Assembly: GCA_964626505.1 (NCBI GenBank)
Contig: CAZVFR010000055.1
Span: forward strand, 1-15,230
DNA length: 15,230 nt
Direction of reading: 5' to 3'
Source: CAZUGA01 sp964626505
Lineage (GTDB): Bacteria; Pseudomonadota; Gammaproteobacteria; Methylococcales; UBA1147
Below are positions 5,016 through 13,539 of this stretch, in pieces (the first letter of the stretch is position 1; each line of letters begins with the position of its first letter). A program made the translations under genes and the position numbers. A model generated the notes under the pieces. That model saw only the letters and a list, made by a program, of their open reading frames with translations. It was not told the origin of the DNA and did no database searches.

Positions 5016-7901
5016 ATGTATACGCAATATTTTGGTCTTCGAGCACCGCTATTTAGGCTATCGGATAACTCAGCCGGACAGTATTTGACGGCACAGAATA
5101 AGGTAGCCTACAAGCAACTATACACCGGTCTTGCAGAAGGAAAAAAAGTCCTCGTTTTGACTGGCGTGGCGGGTAGTGGCAAAAAAACCTTGGTTCGCAG
5201 AGCAGTTAGTGAACTAAGGGAATCCTGCGCGCTAATCGAATTGCAAACCGGCGATCTACAGATGGGCGAATTTATTGACTCTATCTGCAGTAAATTAGGC
5301 GTAGAAATCGACACAACGGGTACCATAAGCCAACGTATTACCGGTCTTAAAAAAACCCTTCAATCCCAGCGCATAAAACATACGGTAGTGTTAATCGAGC
5401 AGATGCGCGAGATTCATTCCGACTTGGTTAAAAGCATGTTGTTGTTGAGCGGACACGAGTCGGATTGTTCTTTATCTCTACAGTTCGTGGTGGTGGGTGT
5501 GCCCGATCCGAATAAGCGTATTGAACAGCTTGTTTTAAGAAGCTTTGATCGTAATGAATTAAGCTTTTGTTGTATCGAATCGCTCGATAGTGTTGAGGTT
5601 GCATCTTACGTTGAATATTACCTTGATCAAGTCGGCTGCAAGAATAAGATGTTGTTCACCCTGCAGGCGCTGGAACGAATCGCTAAATATTCGGGGGGTG
5701 TTCCTCGGCTGATCAATCTGTTATGTAATGGTGGGTTGTTAGCTGCATATTTGGAAGAGAAGAAAAATGTCGACGCTGCGATGATCGATGAGGCCTCGAT
5801 TCATTGTTTGTACATCGGGCCCGGTGGTATTCAGCCACTTATGAATGAGAAGGAAATTGAACTGCCGGCCAAAGCTGACAGTCCCACGGAAAAGATTACC
5901 ATTGTTCAGGGGTGGCCATTCGAGAATCAACAAGAGGGCTTTGAAATGGAGGCCTCGTCTACCACAGATCTCATGCTTCCGAAATCCAAGGATAAGCAAT
6001 CTTCCAGTGCCGCGATTGTCGAAGTTGAAGATGCGAATTCTCCGGTTGAAAGTGTATGGGATCGTTTGTCATCTAATGGAAGTTGGAACCAAGCGCTCCC
6101 GACGAACACGGATACTCTGGTACGCAGTAACGCACAAATACAACAATCTGATGGCCTGCAATGCGATCAAGATTTGAATAGCGATAACGCTGATGAATTT
6201 ACCCCACCAAAAAAGAATAGTGGAGCAGGGCAGGGTTTGCCTGAAATGATTAAGAAGGCGTCAAAATTCGATATTCCGGATCAAAACAACCTTAGGGGGG
6301 CCTACAATTGGGCTGAGTGGGTTCATAGTGCAGTTGATTTGGAAAAAAACGCTACTGTGGAATCGGTAAATACCGAAAATGCAGAAAAATCACAAGGGTT
6401 TACTGCCAATTCCGATACATTGAGTTCTTCGCATACTAGTGATAATGAGTATGAATGGGGTAAACAACTAAATCCGATTGAACAAAGCTCTGATTTGAAA
6501 GATCAGAGTTGCACGGTCGATTCCGTGTACGGCACATGTGTTTCCTTGTCGGAGATTATTGGTANNNNNNNNNNTGATTTTGATCGCGAGGTGGGTTCAT
6601 GGATGGGTTTAGAAGTGTCCAAATCGGATCAAGTAGCAAAACTCGATGAGTTGATTGGAAGGTTTACTTTGAACAACAAGAGTGGTGCGGAGTCAAATAT
6701 AAAATCTGAATTGCCAGGCAAATCTTATCCCGGTTTCTCGGGTGATCAAGAGGGGGCAGAACCACTAGGCGAAGGTTTTCCCACCAATTCCACGCAACCA
6801 CCACGAACGGATTCAGGTCTTCTGTCCTCCCTGCATCCGCAAAGACCTCATGAGACACAAAGCGGTGAAAAGTTGGATACTGAATCCATGTCATCACCGT
6901 CCAAATCGTTTAGTTCAATCTTGGTTGTTCTAGGAATAATTGCGTTAGGTATGTTTGTGACTTTTGATTTAGAACAACGACCGGCGGTGTCTAACCTAAA
7001 CACAGGCGCGGAGGTTGATTCGCGCTTGAGTGATATCAGCCTCGCGCCAGTTGATAAAACGTCGATCGAACCCGAACATTCAATACATGACAAAGCAACA
7101 CCACTCCATTCGGGATTGACTTCAGTGGAAACCGATAATCCAACTGATCGTCGAGAGGCGGACAAACTTAGCGAGCCAGTCAATCGGCAAGCGGATCTCA
7201 TCAAAATTAAAACGTATAGGTTAAAGACGGAGCTAGATGCGTGGGTGAGATTAGCTGAACAACAGCTATCGAAAAAACAGTTAACGACGCCTAAGAACGA
7301 CAATGCGCTCGCCAGTTACCGAGCAATCCTTAAGGCGGATCCGGCGCATGAAAAAGCGCTATCCGGTATCCAAAAGATTAAGGAAACGTATATGGTTTGG
7401 GCGCGAAATGAGATCAGGCGCGGTAATGTTCAGCACGCGCGAATGTTATACCAAAAGGCTTTAGATGTAGCGCCCAACAATGCGGAAGTCTTGACTGCGC
7501 TGGAGGGTTTGAAATCTAGCCAAAGGAATACCGCGAAACGCCTTGCGGAAAAGTCCGATACAGCGATTTTCGAATTCGTACCCGGGGTTGAGCAAATTGA
7601 CGAGCTTTTGGATCGTGCGAACCGGCAAATGTATCTGAATCAGTTGGTTGTTCCAGCGGGTAATAATGCGCTGTCAACGTATCGAAGGGTATTGCGCTTG
7701 GCTCCACGTAACTCTGAAGCGTTGGACGGTATTGCAGGAATCAAATCGATTTACGTAAACTGGGCGAAGTTGGCCATGGATAACCACGATTGGGATAGGG
7801 CGGAGGTGTTTTATGAGCGCGCATTGCTAGCTGATCTGACTGATCGCACGGTGATTTCAATGCTGCAGGGTCTGAAGATGCGCAGAGTTTCCAATAGGTG
7901 A
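5016..7901 (+). CDS. ExeA/GspA-like AAA ATPase with linker, one membrane helix and TPR-like repeats
   Basis: This 961-residue protein opens with the ExeA/GspA signature (MYTQYFGLRAPLF) and an AAA domain over about 1-260. Walker A is G50-VAGSGK-K57-T58. The Walker B position reads TVVLIEQM (123-130), so the usual Asp-Glu pair is Glu-Gln. The family landmarks YSGGVPRLINLLCNGGLLAAY and the hydrophobic VVVGVP strand are kept. Residues about 285-630 form a polar, low-complexity linker. A membrane helix lies at about 634-650, which predicts a cytoplasmic N-terminus and periplasmic C-terminus. The C-terminus has two homologous TPR-like blocks (742-832 and 861-957), where ExeA proteins often carry a peptidoglycan-binding domain instead. 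The start matches family starts although no good ribosome-binding site is visible. A run of 10 N (6565-6574) interrupts the linker, so length and frame there are not certain. It probably has an envelope-assembly role, by inference. Confidence 0.82.
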   Translation: MYTQYFGLRAPLFRLSDNSAGQYLTAQNKVAYKQLYTGLAEGKKVLVLTGVAGSGKKTLVRRAVSELRESCALIELQTGDLQMGEFIDSICSKLGVEIDTTGTISQRITGLKKTLQSQRIKHTVVLIEQMREIHSDLVKSMLLLSGHESDCSLSLQFVVVGVPDPNKRIEQLVLRSFDRNELSFCCIESLDSVEVASYVEYYLDQVGCKNKMLFTLQALERIAKYSGGVPRLINLLCNGGLLAAYLEEKKNVDAAMIDEASIHCLYIGPGGIQPLMNEKEIELPAKADSPTEKITIVQGWPFENQQEGFEMEASSTTDLMLPKSKDKQSSSAAIVEVEDANSPVESVWDRLSSNGSWNQALPTNTDTLVRSNAQIQQSDGLQCDQDLNSDNADEFTPPKKNSGAGQGLPEMIKKASKFDIPDQNNLRGAYNWAEWVHSAVDLEKNATVESVNTENAEKSQGFTANSDTLSSSHTSDNEYEWGKQLNPIEQSSDLKDQSCTVDSVYGTCVSLSEIIGXXXXDFDREVGSWMGLEVSKSDQVAKLDELIGRFTLNNKSGAESNIKSELPGKSYPGFSGDQEGAEPLGEGFPTNSTQPPRTDSGLLSSLHPQRPHETQSGEKLDTESMSSPSKSFSSILVVLGIIALGMFVTFDLEQRPAVSNLNTGAEVDSRLSDISLAPVDKTSIEPEHSIHDKATPLHSGLTSVETDNPTDRREADKLSEPVNRQADLIKIKTYRLKTELDAWVRLAEQQLSKKQLTTPKNDNALASYRAILKADPAHEKALSGIQKIKETYMVWARNEIRRGNVQHARMLYQKALDVAPNNAEVLTALEGLKSSQRNTAKRLAEKSDTAIFEFVPGVEQIDELLDRANRQMYLNQLVVPAGNNALSTYRRVLRLAPRNSEALDGIAGIKSIYVNWAKLAMDNHDWDRAEVFYERALLADLTDRTVISMLQGLKMRRVSNR
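6565..6574. other. Assembly gap (10 N) inside the AAA/TPR gene
   Basis: Ten undetermined bases fall in the linker-coding part of the gene. Ten N happen to keep the two halves in one frame (four unknown codons), and both sides have similar polar composition, so one gene is the likely reading. A run of exactly 10 N can be a placeholder, so the real missing length is unknown. Confidence 0.95.
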
Positions 7902-8001
7902 ATTCAAATAGTTGATGTCTGGTGGCGGTACGTGAAAACTTTGGGAGTCTAAACGAGCGAATGTAATGTGGTTTATAACTGATTCGCCTGCCGACATTGC
8001 A

Positions 8002-9648
8002 TTAATTTCGCAACGAATAAACCAGAAAAAGCGCACCTGTTACGCCACACAGCCAAGCTAATATTGGGATGTTGCCCAGGCTGGCGGCGTACCCGTTTAA
8101 TCCCATCAACACCGCGGCGCTGACGATGAGTGCTCCACCGGTAGTGGCGGCAATTGAATGCCGATGGTTTTGCTGGATCTGTTTGCGGAGTTCGTCCAAC
8201 TGCTTATTTTGCCAACGTACTTCCAATTCACCTTTGCTCGCATCGGAAAGGAGATGGTGGACTAATCCCGGGAGCTCGGGTAACTGCTCGGCCCAATCCG
8301 GCAGTTGCTTGCGGACTTTATTGAAGGTCGCTTTGGGACCGACCTGTTCCTTGAACCAGTTTTCCAGGAACGGTTTGGCGGTTTGCCAAAGATCTAATTG
8401 AGGATAGAGCTCACGGCCCAAGCCTTCGATGTTCAACAATGTTTTCTGAAACAACACTAACTGAGGTTGTACTTCGGCGTTGAATCGGCGTGCGGCTTGG
8501 AACAATCGTAACAGCAGATTGCCATAGGAGATCTCGCTGATCGGTTTTTGGAATATGGGTTCGCAGACGGCGCGTATTCCGGATTCCAGCTCGTCTACGC
8601 GGGTGCTTTTGTCCACCCAACCCGATTCTACGTGGAGTTCAGCTACACGCCGATAATCGCGGTTAAAAAACGCCAAGAGGTTATATGCCAGGTAATGTTG
8701 GTCGGCGTAAGACAGCGAGCCTACGATGCCGAAATCTACAGCTATATAGCTCGATTCCGGCGTTACGAATATATTTCCCGGATGCATATCCGCATGGAAA
8801 AAGTTATCTCGTAGGACCTGAGTAAAGAAAATTTCGACGCCACGTTCGGCAAGTAGTTTGAAGTCGACGTTTGCTTCTCGTAAACGGTCTATATCGCGTA
8901 CCGGGATGCCGTAGATGCGCTCCATAACCAAGACTTTTGTGCGCGTCCAGTCCCAATATATTTTGGGGATATAAAGCATCTCGGAACCTTCGAAATTACG
9001 CCCCAATTCGGATGCGTTGGCACCTTCCCGTATCAGGTCGAGCTCGTCGATAATGGTTTTTTCAAATTCGGCCACAACCTCTAAAGGCCGAAGCCGTTTG
9101 GCGTTTACCCAAAATTTTTGCGCCAAGCGGGCCAATTCGTACAACAGTTCTACATCGTTCCTGATGTGTTGTTCGACATCGGGCCTTAAAACCTTGACGA
9201 TAACCTGCGTTCCGTCGTGCAACTCCGCGGCGTGAACTTGTGCGATAGATGCTGATGCAAGTGGTGTTTCATCAAAGCTTGCGAAACTCTCCGAGATTGG
9301 CTGTCCAAGTTCTTTTTCGACAATTTGGCGTGCCAAAATACCGCTGAATGAAGGAACCCTGTCTTGAAGTTTCTGCAGCTCGTCGGCTATGTCTTCCGGT
9401 AACAAATCCCTGCGTGTAGACAGCGCTTGGCCAAATTTGACGAATATAGGTCCTAAGTCTTCGAGTGTCCGTCTGATACCTACGCCGCGCGGTTCATGAA
9501 CTTTGCGTAGCCAGAAATTTGGAGACAAAAACGCCAAATAACGTATCGGTCTAAATAAATGTGTCGCCAGTATAATTTTGTCCAGCCCGTGGAAGACCAA
9601 TATCCAATTAATGTACAGCAAGCGAAGAATCAGTTTTGGTCGAAGCAC
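8002..9648 (-). CDS. ubiB: UbiB, ABC1/ADCK-type atypical kinase for ubiquinone synthesis
   Basis: This 548-residue protein is nearly the E. coli UbiB length. It has the hallmark motif K71-F-G-Q74 with ALSTRRDLLP, the alanine-rich nucleotide loop in PLASASIAQVHAA, the lysine of VIVKVLRP, the catalytic loop FHADMHPGNIFV and the metal-binding DFGIVGSL. Two hydrophobic helices at about 498-545 anchor it in the inner membrane. UbiB proteins are ATPases/kinase-like factors that support late steps of ubiquinone synthesis, probably by acting on lipid intermediates. The start is GTG with AGGA nine bases upstream. It is last in the minus-strand ubi run, 53 bases after ubiJ, and convergent with the AAA/TPR gene across a 100-base gap with no clear terminator. 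Confidence 0.96.
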   Translation of the reverse strand: MLRPKLILRLLYINWILVFHGLDKIILATHLFRPIRYLAFLSPNFWLRKVHEPRGVGIRRTLEDLGPIFVKFGQALSTRRDLLPEDIADELQKLQDRVPSFSGILARQIVEKELGQPISESFASFDETPLASASIAQVHAAELHDGTQVIVKVLRPDVEQHIRNDVELLYELARLAQKFWVNAKRLRPLEVVAEFEKTIIDELDLIREGANASELGRNFEGSEMLYIPKIYWDWTRTKVLVMERIYGIPVRDIDRLREANVDFKLLAERGVEIFFTQVLRDNFFHADMHPGNIFVTPESSYIAVDFGIVGSLSYADQHYLAYNLLAFFNRDYRRVAELHVESGWVDKSTRVDELESGIRAVCEPIFQKPISEISYGNLLLRLFQAARRFNAEVQPQLVLFQKTLLNIEGLGRELYPQLDLWQTAKPFLENWFKEQVGPKATFNKVRKQLPDWAEQLPELPGLVHHLLSDASKGELEVRWQNKQLDELRKQIQQNHRHSIAATTGGALIVSAAVLMGLNGYAASLGNIPILAWLCGVTGALFLVYSLRN

Positions 9649-9701
9649 TGGGTTTAATCCTGCGTGAATTTAGTTTTGATATGGAGGCCGGCTGGAATCG
9701 A

Positions 9702-10325
9702 CTAAGTGTCGGAGTTTGTGACGTTTCGCAGCAATCGTTGGACGTGTGCTTCGAGTCTATCGGAATCGGTGCGGACGTTGTCGACGGCGCTGAAAAAATG
9801 ATTGGTTTCAATACGTGTCGGCAAATTCCGGGTTTCCTCCTGCAGGTATTCGGTTACATTCATTCTGAACGAATCAACCGATTCGAGGCTCCAGTTTTTT
9901 GCGGAACGAAATAGTCGGCCGATTTGGTGTCCGATAACGTCGCCGGTTAGCCGGGAGATTTGTTCTTCCCAGTCGATTTCAAGCCGGTCGAATAAATTTT
10001 GAAAATCCCGGCTCGTGTTCACATCACCGGAAACGGTAATTTCTCCGGCAAACAAAGCATCCATAGGACGTTTCCGAAAGCCCACTGCCGCGAAATCCAT
10101 AACCGAACCTTGTAAACGTGTGTCCGGTATTGCCTGATAGCTTTCCAGTATTTGTATGTCTTTGGTGGTTGGGCAAAGAAAAACTGTAAGATCCGGATTT
10201 AGCAGATCGAGTTGAATTACCTTGCCGCTCAGGGGTTCTAGAAATAGCTCTGCGTCAGGGTCCAGCCTGATAAAATGCGACAAGGCGGTTTCCAGGGTTG
10301 TGAGCAATAAGCCGCGGATTAGCAT
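9702..10325 (-). CDS. ubiJ: UbiJ, SCP2-domain ubiquinone biosynthesis accessory factor
   Basis: This 207-residue soluble protein is close in length to E. coli UbiJ (about 200). The N-terminal half is an SCP2-like lipid-binding domain, opening with LETALSHFIRLDPDAELFLEPLSGKV split across a typical helix and first strand; MDALFAGEITVSGD and the following helix fit the end of that domain. The C-terminal third is helical and charged, as in UbiJ, where it supports assembly with other Ubi proteins. UbiJ helps organise the soluble Ubi complex and binds hydrophobic intermediates. Identity rests strongly on position between ubiE and ubiB, because UbiJ sequences diverge. The start is ATG with only a weak AGG upstream. 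Confidence 0.9.
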   Translation of the reverse strand: MLIRGLLLTTLETALSHFIRLDPDAELFLEPLSGKVIQLDLLNPDLTVFLCPTTKDIQILESYQAIPDTRLQGSVMDFAAVGFRKRPMDALFAGEITVSGDVNTSRDFQNLFDRLEIDWEEQISRLTGDVIGHQIGRLFRSAKNWSLESVDSFRMNVTEYLQEETRNLPTRIETNHFFSAVDNVRTDSDRLEAHVQRLLRNVTNSDT

Positions 10326-10432
10326 GGATTTAGCCTAGTCCGCATTCCGTTCGCTTAGAAAATTCCTTGCGAGAACAAATTTCTGCGCGATCATCTTGCT
10401 CTTTGATGAGAAACCCGGGTTTGCCGTAGTCG

Positions 10433-11182
10433 TCAAAACTTATAGCCACGATGGATTGCAACAATGCCGTTGGTCAAATTGAAATATTCACAGCGTTCAA
10501 ATCCGGCGGTTTCCATCATATATTTTAATTTATCCTGGTCTGGGTGCATTCGGATCGACTCCGCCAGATATTGGTAGCTATCGGCATCGTTCGCGATTAT
10601 TTTGCCAATGACGGGTAATAATTTGAACGAGTAAACGTCATAGATCTTTTTGACTATGGGGGCTCTTGGTTGTGAAAATTCCAGAACTATCAAGCGTCCG
10701 CCGGGTTTGAGTACGCGCAACATCGACACCAGGGCTTTGTCTTTGTCGGTCACGTTGCGCAGACCGAAGGCGATACAGATACAATCGAAACTGTTATCTT
10801 CAAACGGCAAAACTTCCGCATTAACCTGGGTATAGAGTATGTTCGAGATATAACCTTCGTCGATCAGCCGGTCTCTGCCGACTTCCAGCATCGATCGATT
10901 GATATCCGCCAGGACCACTTGTCCTTCATCGCCAACTCTCCGGTGGTAAAGTTTTGTGAGGTCTCCGGTACCCCCGGCCAGATCCAGAATCTGATCGCCT
11001 TGGCGCACGTTGCTCAGCATGATTGCGGTGCGTTTCCACAAGCGGTGGATGCCCAGCGACATCAGATCATTCATCAAATCGTAGCGGCCCGCTACGGAAT
11101 CAAAAACATCCCGGACCAAGCCGACTTTGTCTTCGGTTGGAACGTGTTTGTAGCCGAAATGCGTGGTGTTTTCGTTATTCAT
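10433..11182 (-). CDS. ubiE: UbiE, demethylubiquinol/demethylmenaquinol C-methyltransferase
   Basis: This 249-residue cytoplasmic SAM-dependent methyltransferase adds the C-methyl group to the quinone ring in ubiquinone (and, where present, menaquinone) synthesis. It carries the first family signature YDLMNDLMSLGIHRLWK (34-50), SAM motif I LDLAGGTGDL (66-75), and the second signature LRVLKPGGRLIVLEFSQP. I chose the ATG at 11180-11182 because MNNENTTHFGYKHV aligns with E. coli UbiE (ETTHFGF near its start). The longer frame would need a TTG at 11204-11206, with no ribosome-binding site visible. The ribosome-binding site of the chosen start is also poor. It lies 98 to 107 bases from its neighbours, all on the minus strand. 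Confidence 0.96.
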   Translation of the reverse strand: MNNENTTHFGYKHVPTEDKVGLVRDVFDSVAGRYDLMNDLMSLGIHRLWKRTAIMLSNVRQGDQILDLAGGTGDLTKLYHRRVGDEGQVVLADINRSMLEVGRDRLIDEGYISNILYTQVNAEVLPFEDNSFDCICIAFGLRNVTDKDKALVSMLRVLKPGGRLIVLEFSQPRAPIVKKIYDVYSFKLLPVIGKIIANDADSYQYLAESIRMHPDQDKLKYMMETAGFERCEYFNLTNGIVAIHRGYKF

Positions 11183-11287
11183 CTTTTGAAATTTATGGCG
11201 AGTCAAAGTAGCCAGGGGCTATGGTTGTATAACTATCCCCGGGATTACCGAGGATGATAATGCACGCGAATAGTTTGTCGTATCGTT

Positions 11288-11650
11288 TTAGGCTGAGGCG
11301 TGTTCATGGCCCGCGGCTTTCAATCGATCCAGATATTCGGCCCACAGTTCCTGCTGATGAATGCCCAGGTTATACAATGTTTCCCAGGAATAAATGCCAC
11401 TGTCGTGCCCGTCGCTAAAGGTGGGTGCAATGGCGTAATTTCCAATCGGTCTGATGCTGAGTATGGAGACATTTTCCTTGCTGGTTTGCAGAACCTCCTG
11501 CCCGGCGCCGTGTCCGCGAACTTCAGCTGATGGCGAGTAAACCCGAAGGTATTCGCAGCTAAGATTGAAATTGCGACCGTTATCAAAGTGAATCTCAAGG
11601 ACTCGTGATTTCTGATGCAGCTTGATTTCGGTCGGAACAGGGTTGTTCAT
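11288..11650 (-). CDS. DUF971 / gamma-butyrobetaine hydroxylase N-terminal-like protein
   Basis: This 120-residue soluble protein consists of a single DUF971 domain. The pattern is typical: PTEIKLHQKSRVLEIHFDNG at the start, LSCEYLRVYSPSAEVRGHG, then IRPIGNYAIAPTFSDGHDSG, IYSWETLYNLG and a C-terminal helix. Stand-alone DUF971 proteins next to hslU and ubiE are common in proteobacteria; related domains occur at the N-terminus of gamma-butyrobetaine hydroxylase and in Fe-S cluster proteins. Their exact role here is unknown. The ATG lies eight bases after the hslU stop with no good ribosome-binding site, which suggests translational coupling to hslU. Confidence 0.92.
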   Translation of the reverse strand: MNNPVPTEIKLHQKSRVLEIHFDNGRNFNLSCEYLRVYSPSAEVRGHGAGQEVLQTSKENVSILSIRPIGNYAIAPTFSDGHDSGIYSWETLYNLGIHQQELWAEYLDRLKAAGHEHASA

Positions 11651-11658
11651 AGGTGAAT

Positions 11659-12981
11659 CTATAGAATATAGCGTGACAAATCTTCATCGTCGGCCAGGTC
11701 TGATAACTGGGCTTCAACATATGCTCGATCGATAACGATAGATTTTTCCAATAAGTCCGAAGCGTCGTAAGAAACAGATTCCAACAAACGTTCCAGGATC
11801 GTATGCAATCTGCGCGCACCAATGTTTTCGGTGCTTTCGTTGACTTGCCAGGCGACTTCCGCAATTTTGGCAATACCATCGGCACTGAATTCCAGAGAAA
11901 CACCTTCGGTTGCCAATAAAGCTTGGTATTGCTCGCTGAGCGAAGCATCGGGTTCCGTGAGAATACGGATAAAATCTTTAGTAACCAGCGGGTCGAGTTC
12001 GACGCGAATCGGAAAGCGACCTTGTAGCTCCGGAATCAGATCTGAAGGTTTGGATAAATGAAACGCACCCGAGGCGATGAACAGTATATGATCGGTTTTT
12101 ATCATGCCGAATTTGGTGCTGACCGTACTACCTTCGACCAAGGGCAATAGATCACGTTGCACGCCCTCTCTGGATACGTCCGGGCCGCCGTATTCGGATC
12201 GTTTACAGACCTTGTCGAGTTCGTCCAAAAAAACAATTCCGTTTTGTTCGACTGCTTCTACAGCACGAAGTTTGACGTCATCTTCGTTAATCATCTGGCT
12301 GGCTTGTTCTTCGGTTAAAACCAGCAAGGCGTCTTTGATGCGCAATTTGCGGGTCTTGGTTCGTCCCGATGTTAGGTTTTGAAACATGCCTTGAAGCTGG
12401 TTGGTCATTTCCTCCATACCTGGAGGCGCCATGATCTCCACACCAACCGGCGAGCTGCTAACTTCTATGTCTATTTCTTTGTCGTCCAAATCGCCTTCGC
12501 GTAATTTTTTGCGGAATTTTTGCCGGGTACTTGATTCGGAATCAGACCAGTCGTCGGAGCCCTCCGCGCTGGGCAGCAAGATATCCAGCACTTTATCTTC
12601 GGCTGCGTCTTCGGCGCGGCGGCGGACTTTTATCATTTCAGCTTCACGGGCCATTTTAACCGCGGAGTCAACCAGGTCGCGGATTATCGATTCCACATCC
12701 CTTCCGACGTAGCCGACCTCAGTGAATTTGGTGGCTTCGACCTTGATAAAGGGTGCGTGCGCGAGGCGCGCCAGGCGACGGGCTATTTCAGTTTTTCCGA
12801 CACCGGTCGGGCCAATCATCAAAATATTTTTAGGTGTGATTTCATCCCGCAGCTCTGGTTCAACTTGAGTGCGGCGCCAGCGGTTACGCAATGCAATCGC
12901 GACGGAACGCTTGGCAGCATCTTGGCCAACAATATGCTTGTCCAACTCATGAACAATTTCTTTGGGTGTCATTTCGGTCAT
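11659..12981 (-). CDS. hslU: HslU, ATPase subunit of the HslUV protease
   Basis: This 440-residue AAA+ unfoldase (E. coli 443) unfolds substrates and feeds them to HslV in the cytoplasm. It starts MTEMTPKEIVHELDKHIVGQ like other HslU proteins. Walker A is GPTGVGKT (57-64), the pore loop G90-Y91-V92-G93 is intact, and Walker B is IVFLDELDK with D253-E254. The intermediate (I) domain spans about 110-240. The C-terminus DLADDEDLSRYIL is the conserved tail that docks into HslV and activates it. It lies 15 bases after hslV with AAGGA as ribosome-binding site, so the two are almost surely cotranscribed. All key residues are present. Confidence 0.98.
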   Translation of the reverse strand: MTEMTPKEIVHELDKHIVGQDAAKRSVAIALRNRWRRTQVEPELRDEITPKNILMIGPTGVGKTEIARRLARLAHAPFIKVEATKFTEVGYVGRDVESIIRDLVDSAVKMAREAEMIKVRRRAEDAAEDKVLDILLPSAEGSDDWSDSESSTRQKFRKKLREGDLDDKEIDIEVSSSPVGVEIMAPPGMEEMTNQLQGMFQNLTSGRTKTRKLRIKDALLVLTEEQASQMINEDDVKLRAVEAVEQNGIVFLDELDKVCKRSEYGGPDVSREGVQRDLLPLVEGSTVSTKFGMIKTDHILFIASGAFHLSKPSDLIPELQGRFPIRVELDPLVTKDFIRILTEPDASLSEQYQALLATEGVSLEFSADGIAKIAEVAWQVNESTENIGARRLHTILERLLESVSYDASDLLEKSIVIDRAYVEAQLSDLADDEDLSRYIL

Positions 12982-12996
12982 ATTCGTAACTTGTCC

Positions 12997-13539
12997 TTAC
13001 TCCGAGTCCAGTTCTTCTATGGTGATGTTGTGGTTGGTATAGATACAGATATCCCCGGCTATATTTAACGCTTTTTCCACAATTTCACGTGCCGAAAGTT
13101 CGGTGTTTTCCAATAGTGCCATCGCCGCGGATTGAGCAAAGGGACCACCGGAACCAATCGCCATGAGATCGTTTTCGGGTTGGATGACATCGCCGGTTCC
13201 CGAGATAATCAAAGAGGCTTTGCTGTCCGCGATAGCGAGTAAGGCCTCTAATCTACGCAGTGCACGGTCGGTACGCCAATCTTTGGCCAGTTCGACAGCC
13301 GCTCTGACAAGATTTCCGCGATGTTTTTCCAATTTTCCTTCAAAATGTTCGAACAGGGTAAATGCGTCTGCCGTTGCGCCCGCAAATCCTGCGATTACTC
13401 GATCATGATATAGCCGTCTAACTTTACGGGCATTACCTTTCATAACGGTATTGCCCATGGAAACCTGCCCATCCCCACCAATGATAACTTTGTCGTCCCG
13501 GCGTACCGAAACAATGGTCGTGCCTCGAAATGATTCCAC
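12997..13539 (-). CDS. hslV: HslV, proteolytic subunit of the HslUV protease
   Basis: This 180-residue N-terminal-nucleophile peptidase forms the double-ring chamber of the bacterial proteasome-like HslUV. A six-residue propeptide (MESFRG) precedes the catalytic Thr7, in TTIVSVRR, which becomes Thr1 after self-processing. Family landmarks GGDGQVSMGNTVMKGNARKV and AIGSGGPFAQSAA are present. The start codon is GTG (13537-13539) with a distant AGGG as ribosome-binding site. It is first gene of the minus-strand hsl-ubi run. No sigma-32 promoter (CTTGAAA with CCCAT) is visible upstream, although hslVU is a heat-shock operon in E. coli; TAAAAT on the minus strand is a possible ordinary -10 box. Confidence 0.98.
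   Translation of the reverse strand: MESFRGTTIVSVRRDDKVIIGGDGQVSMGNTVMKGNARKVRRLYHDRVIAGFAGATADAFTLFEHFEGKLEKHRGNLVRAAVELAKDWRTDRALRRLEALLAIADSKASLIISGTGDVIQPENDLMAIGSGGPFAQSAAMALLENTELSAREIVEKALNIAGDICIYTNHNITIEELDSE

Noticed and set aside
5016..7901. Type II secretion GspA/ExeA ortholog
   Set aside because: The AAA domain is of that type, but no gspB or other secretion genes are nearby, the periplasmic part is TPR-like, and Walker B is altered, so the specific name is not justified.
7902..8001. Bidirectional terminator between the AAA/TPR gene and ubiB
   Set aside because: Only a loose AATGTAATG/CATTGCATT pairing with a large loop is visible and no T-runs flank it.
10326..10450. Possible 39-codon minus-strand ORF between ubiE and ubiJ (reading FDDYGKPGFLIKEQDD...)
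   Set aside because: It would start with GTG inside ubiE, has no ribosome-binding site or recognised family, and this gene order normally has no gene here. Chance is more likely.
11183..11206. TTG start extending UbiE by eight residues
   Set aside because: TTG is a rare start, no ribosome-binding site precedes it, and E. coli UbiE similarity begins just after the internal ATG.
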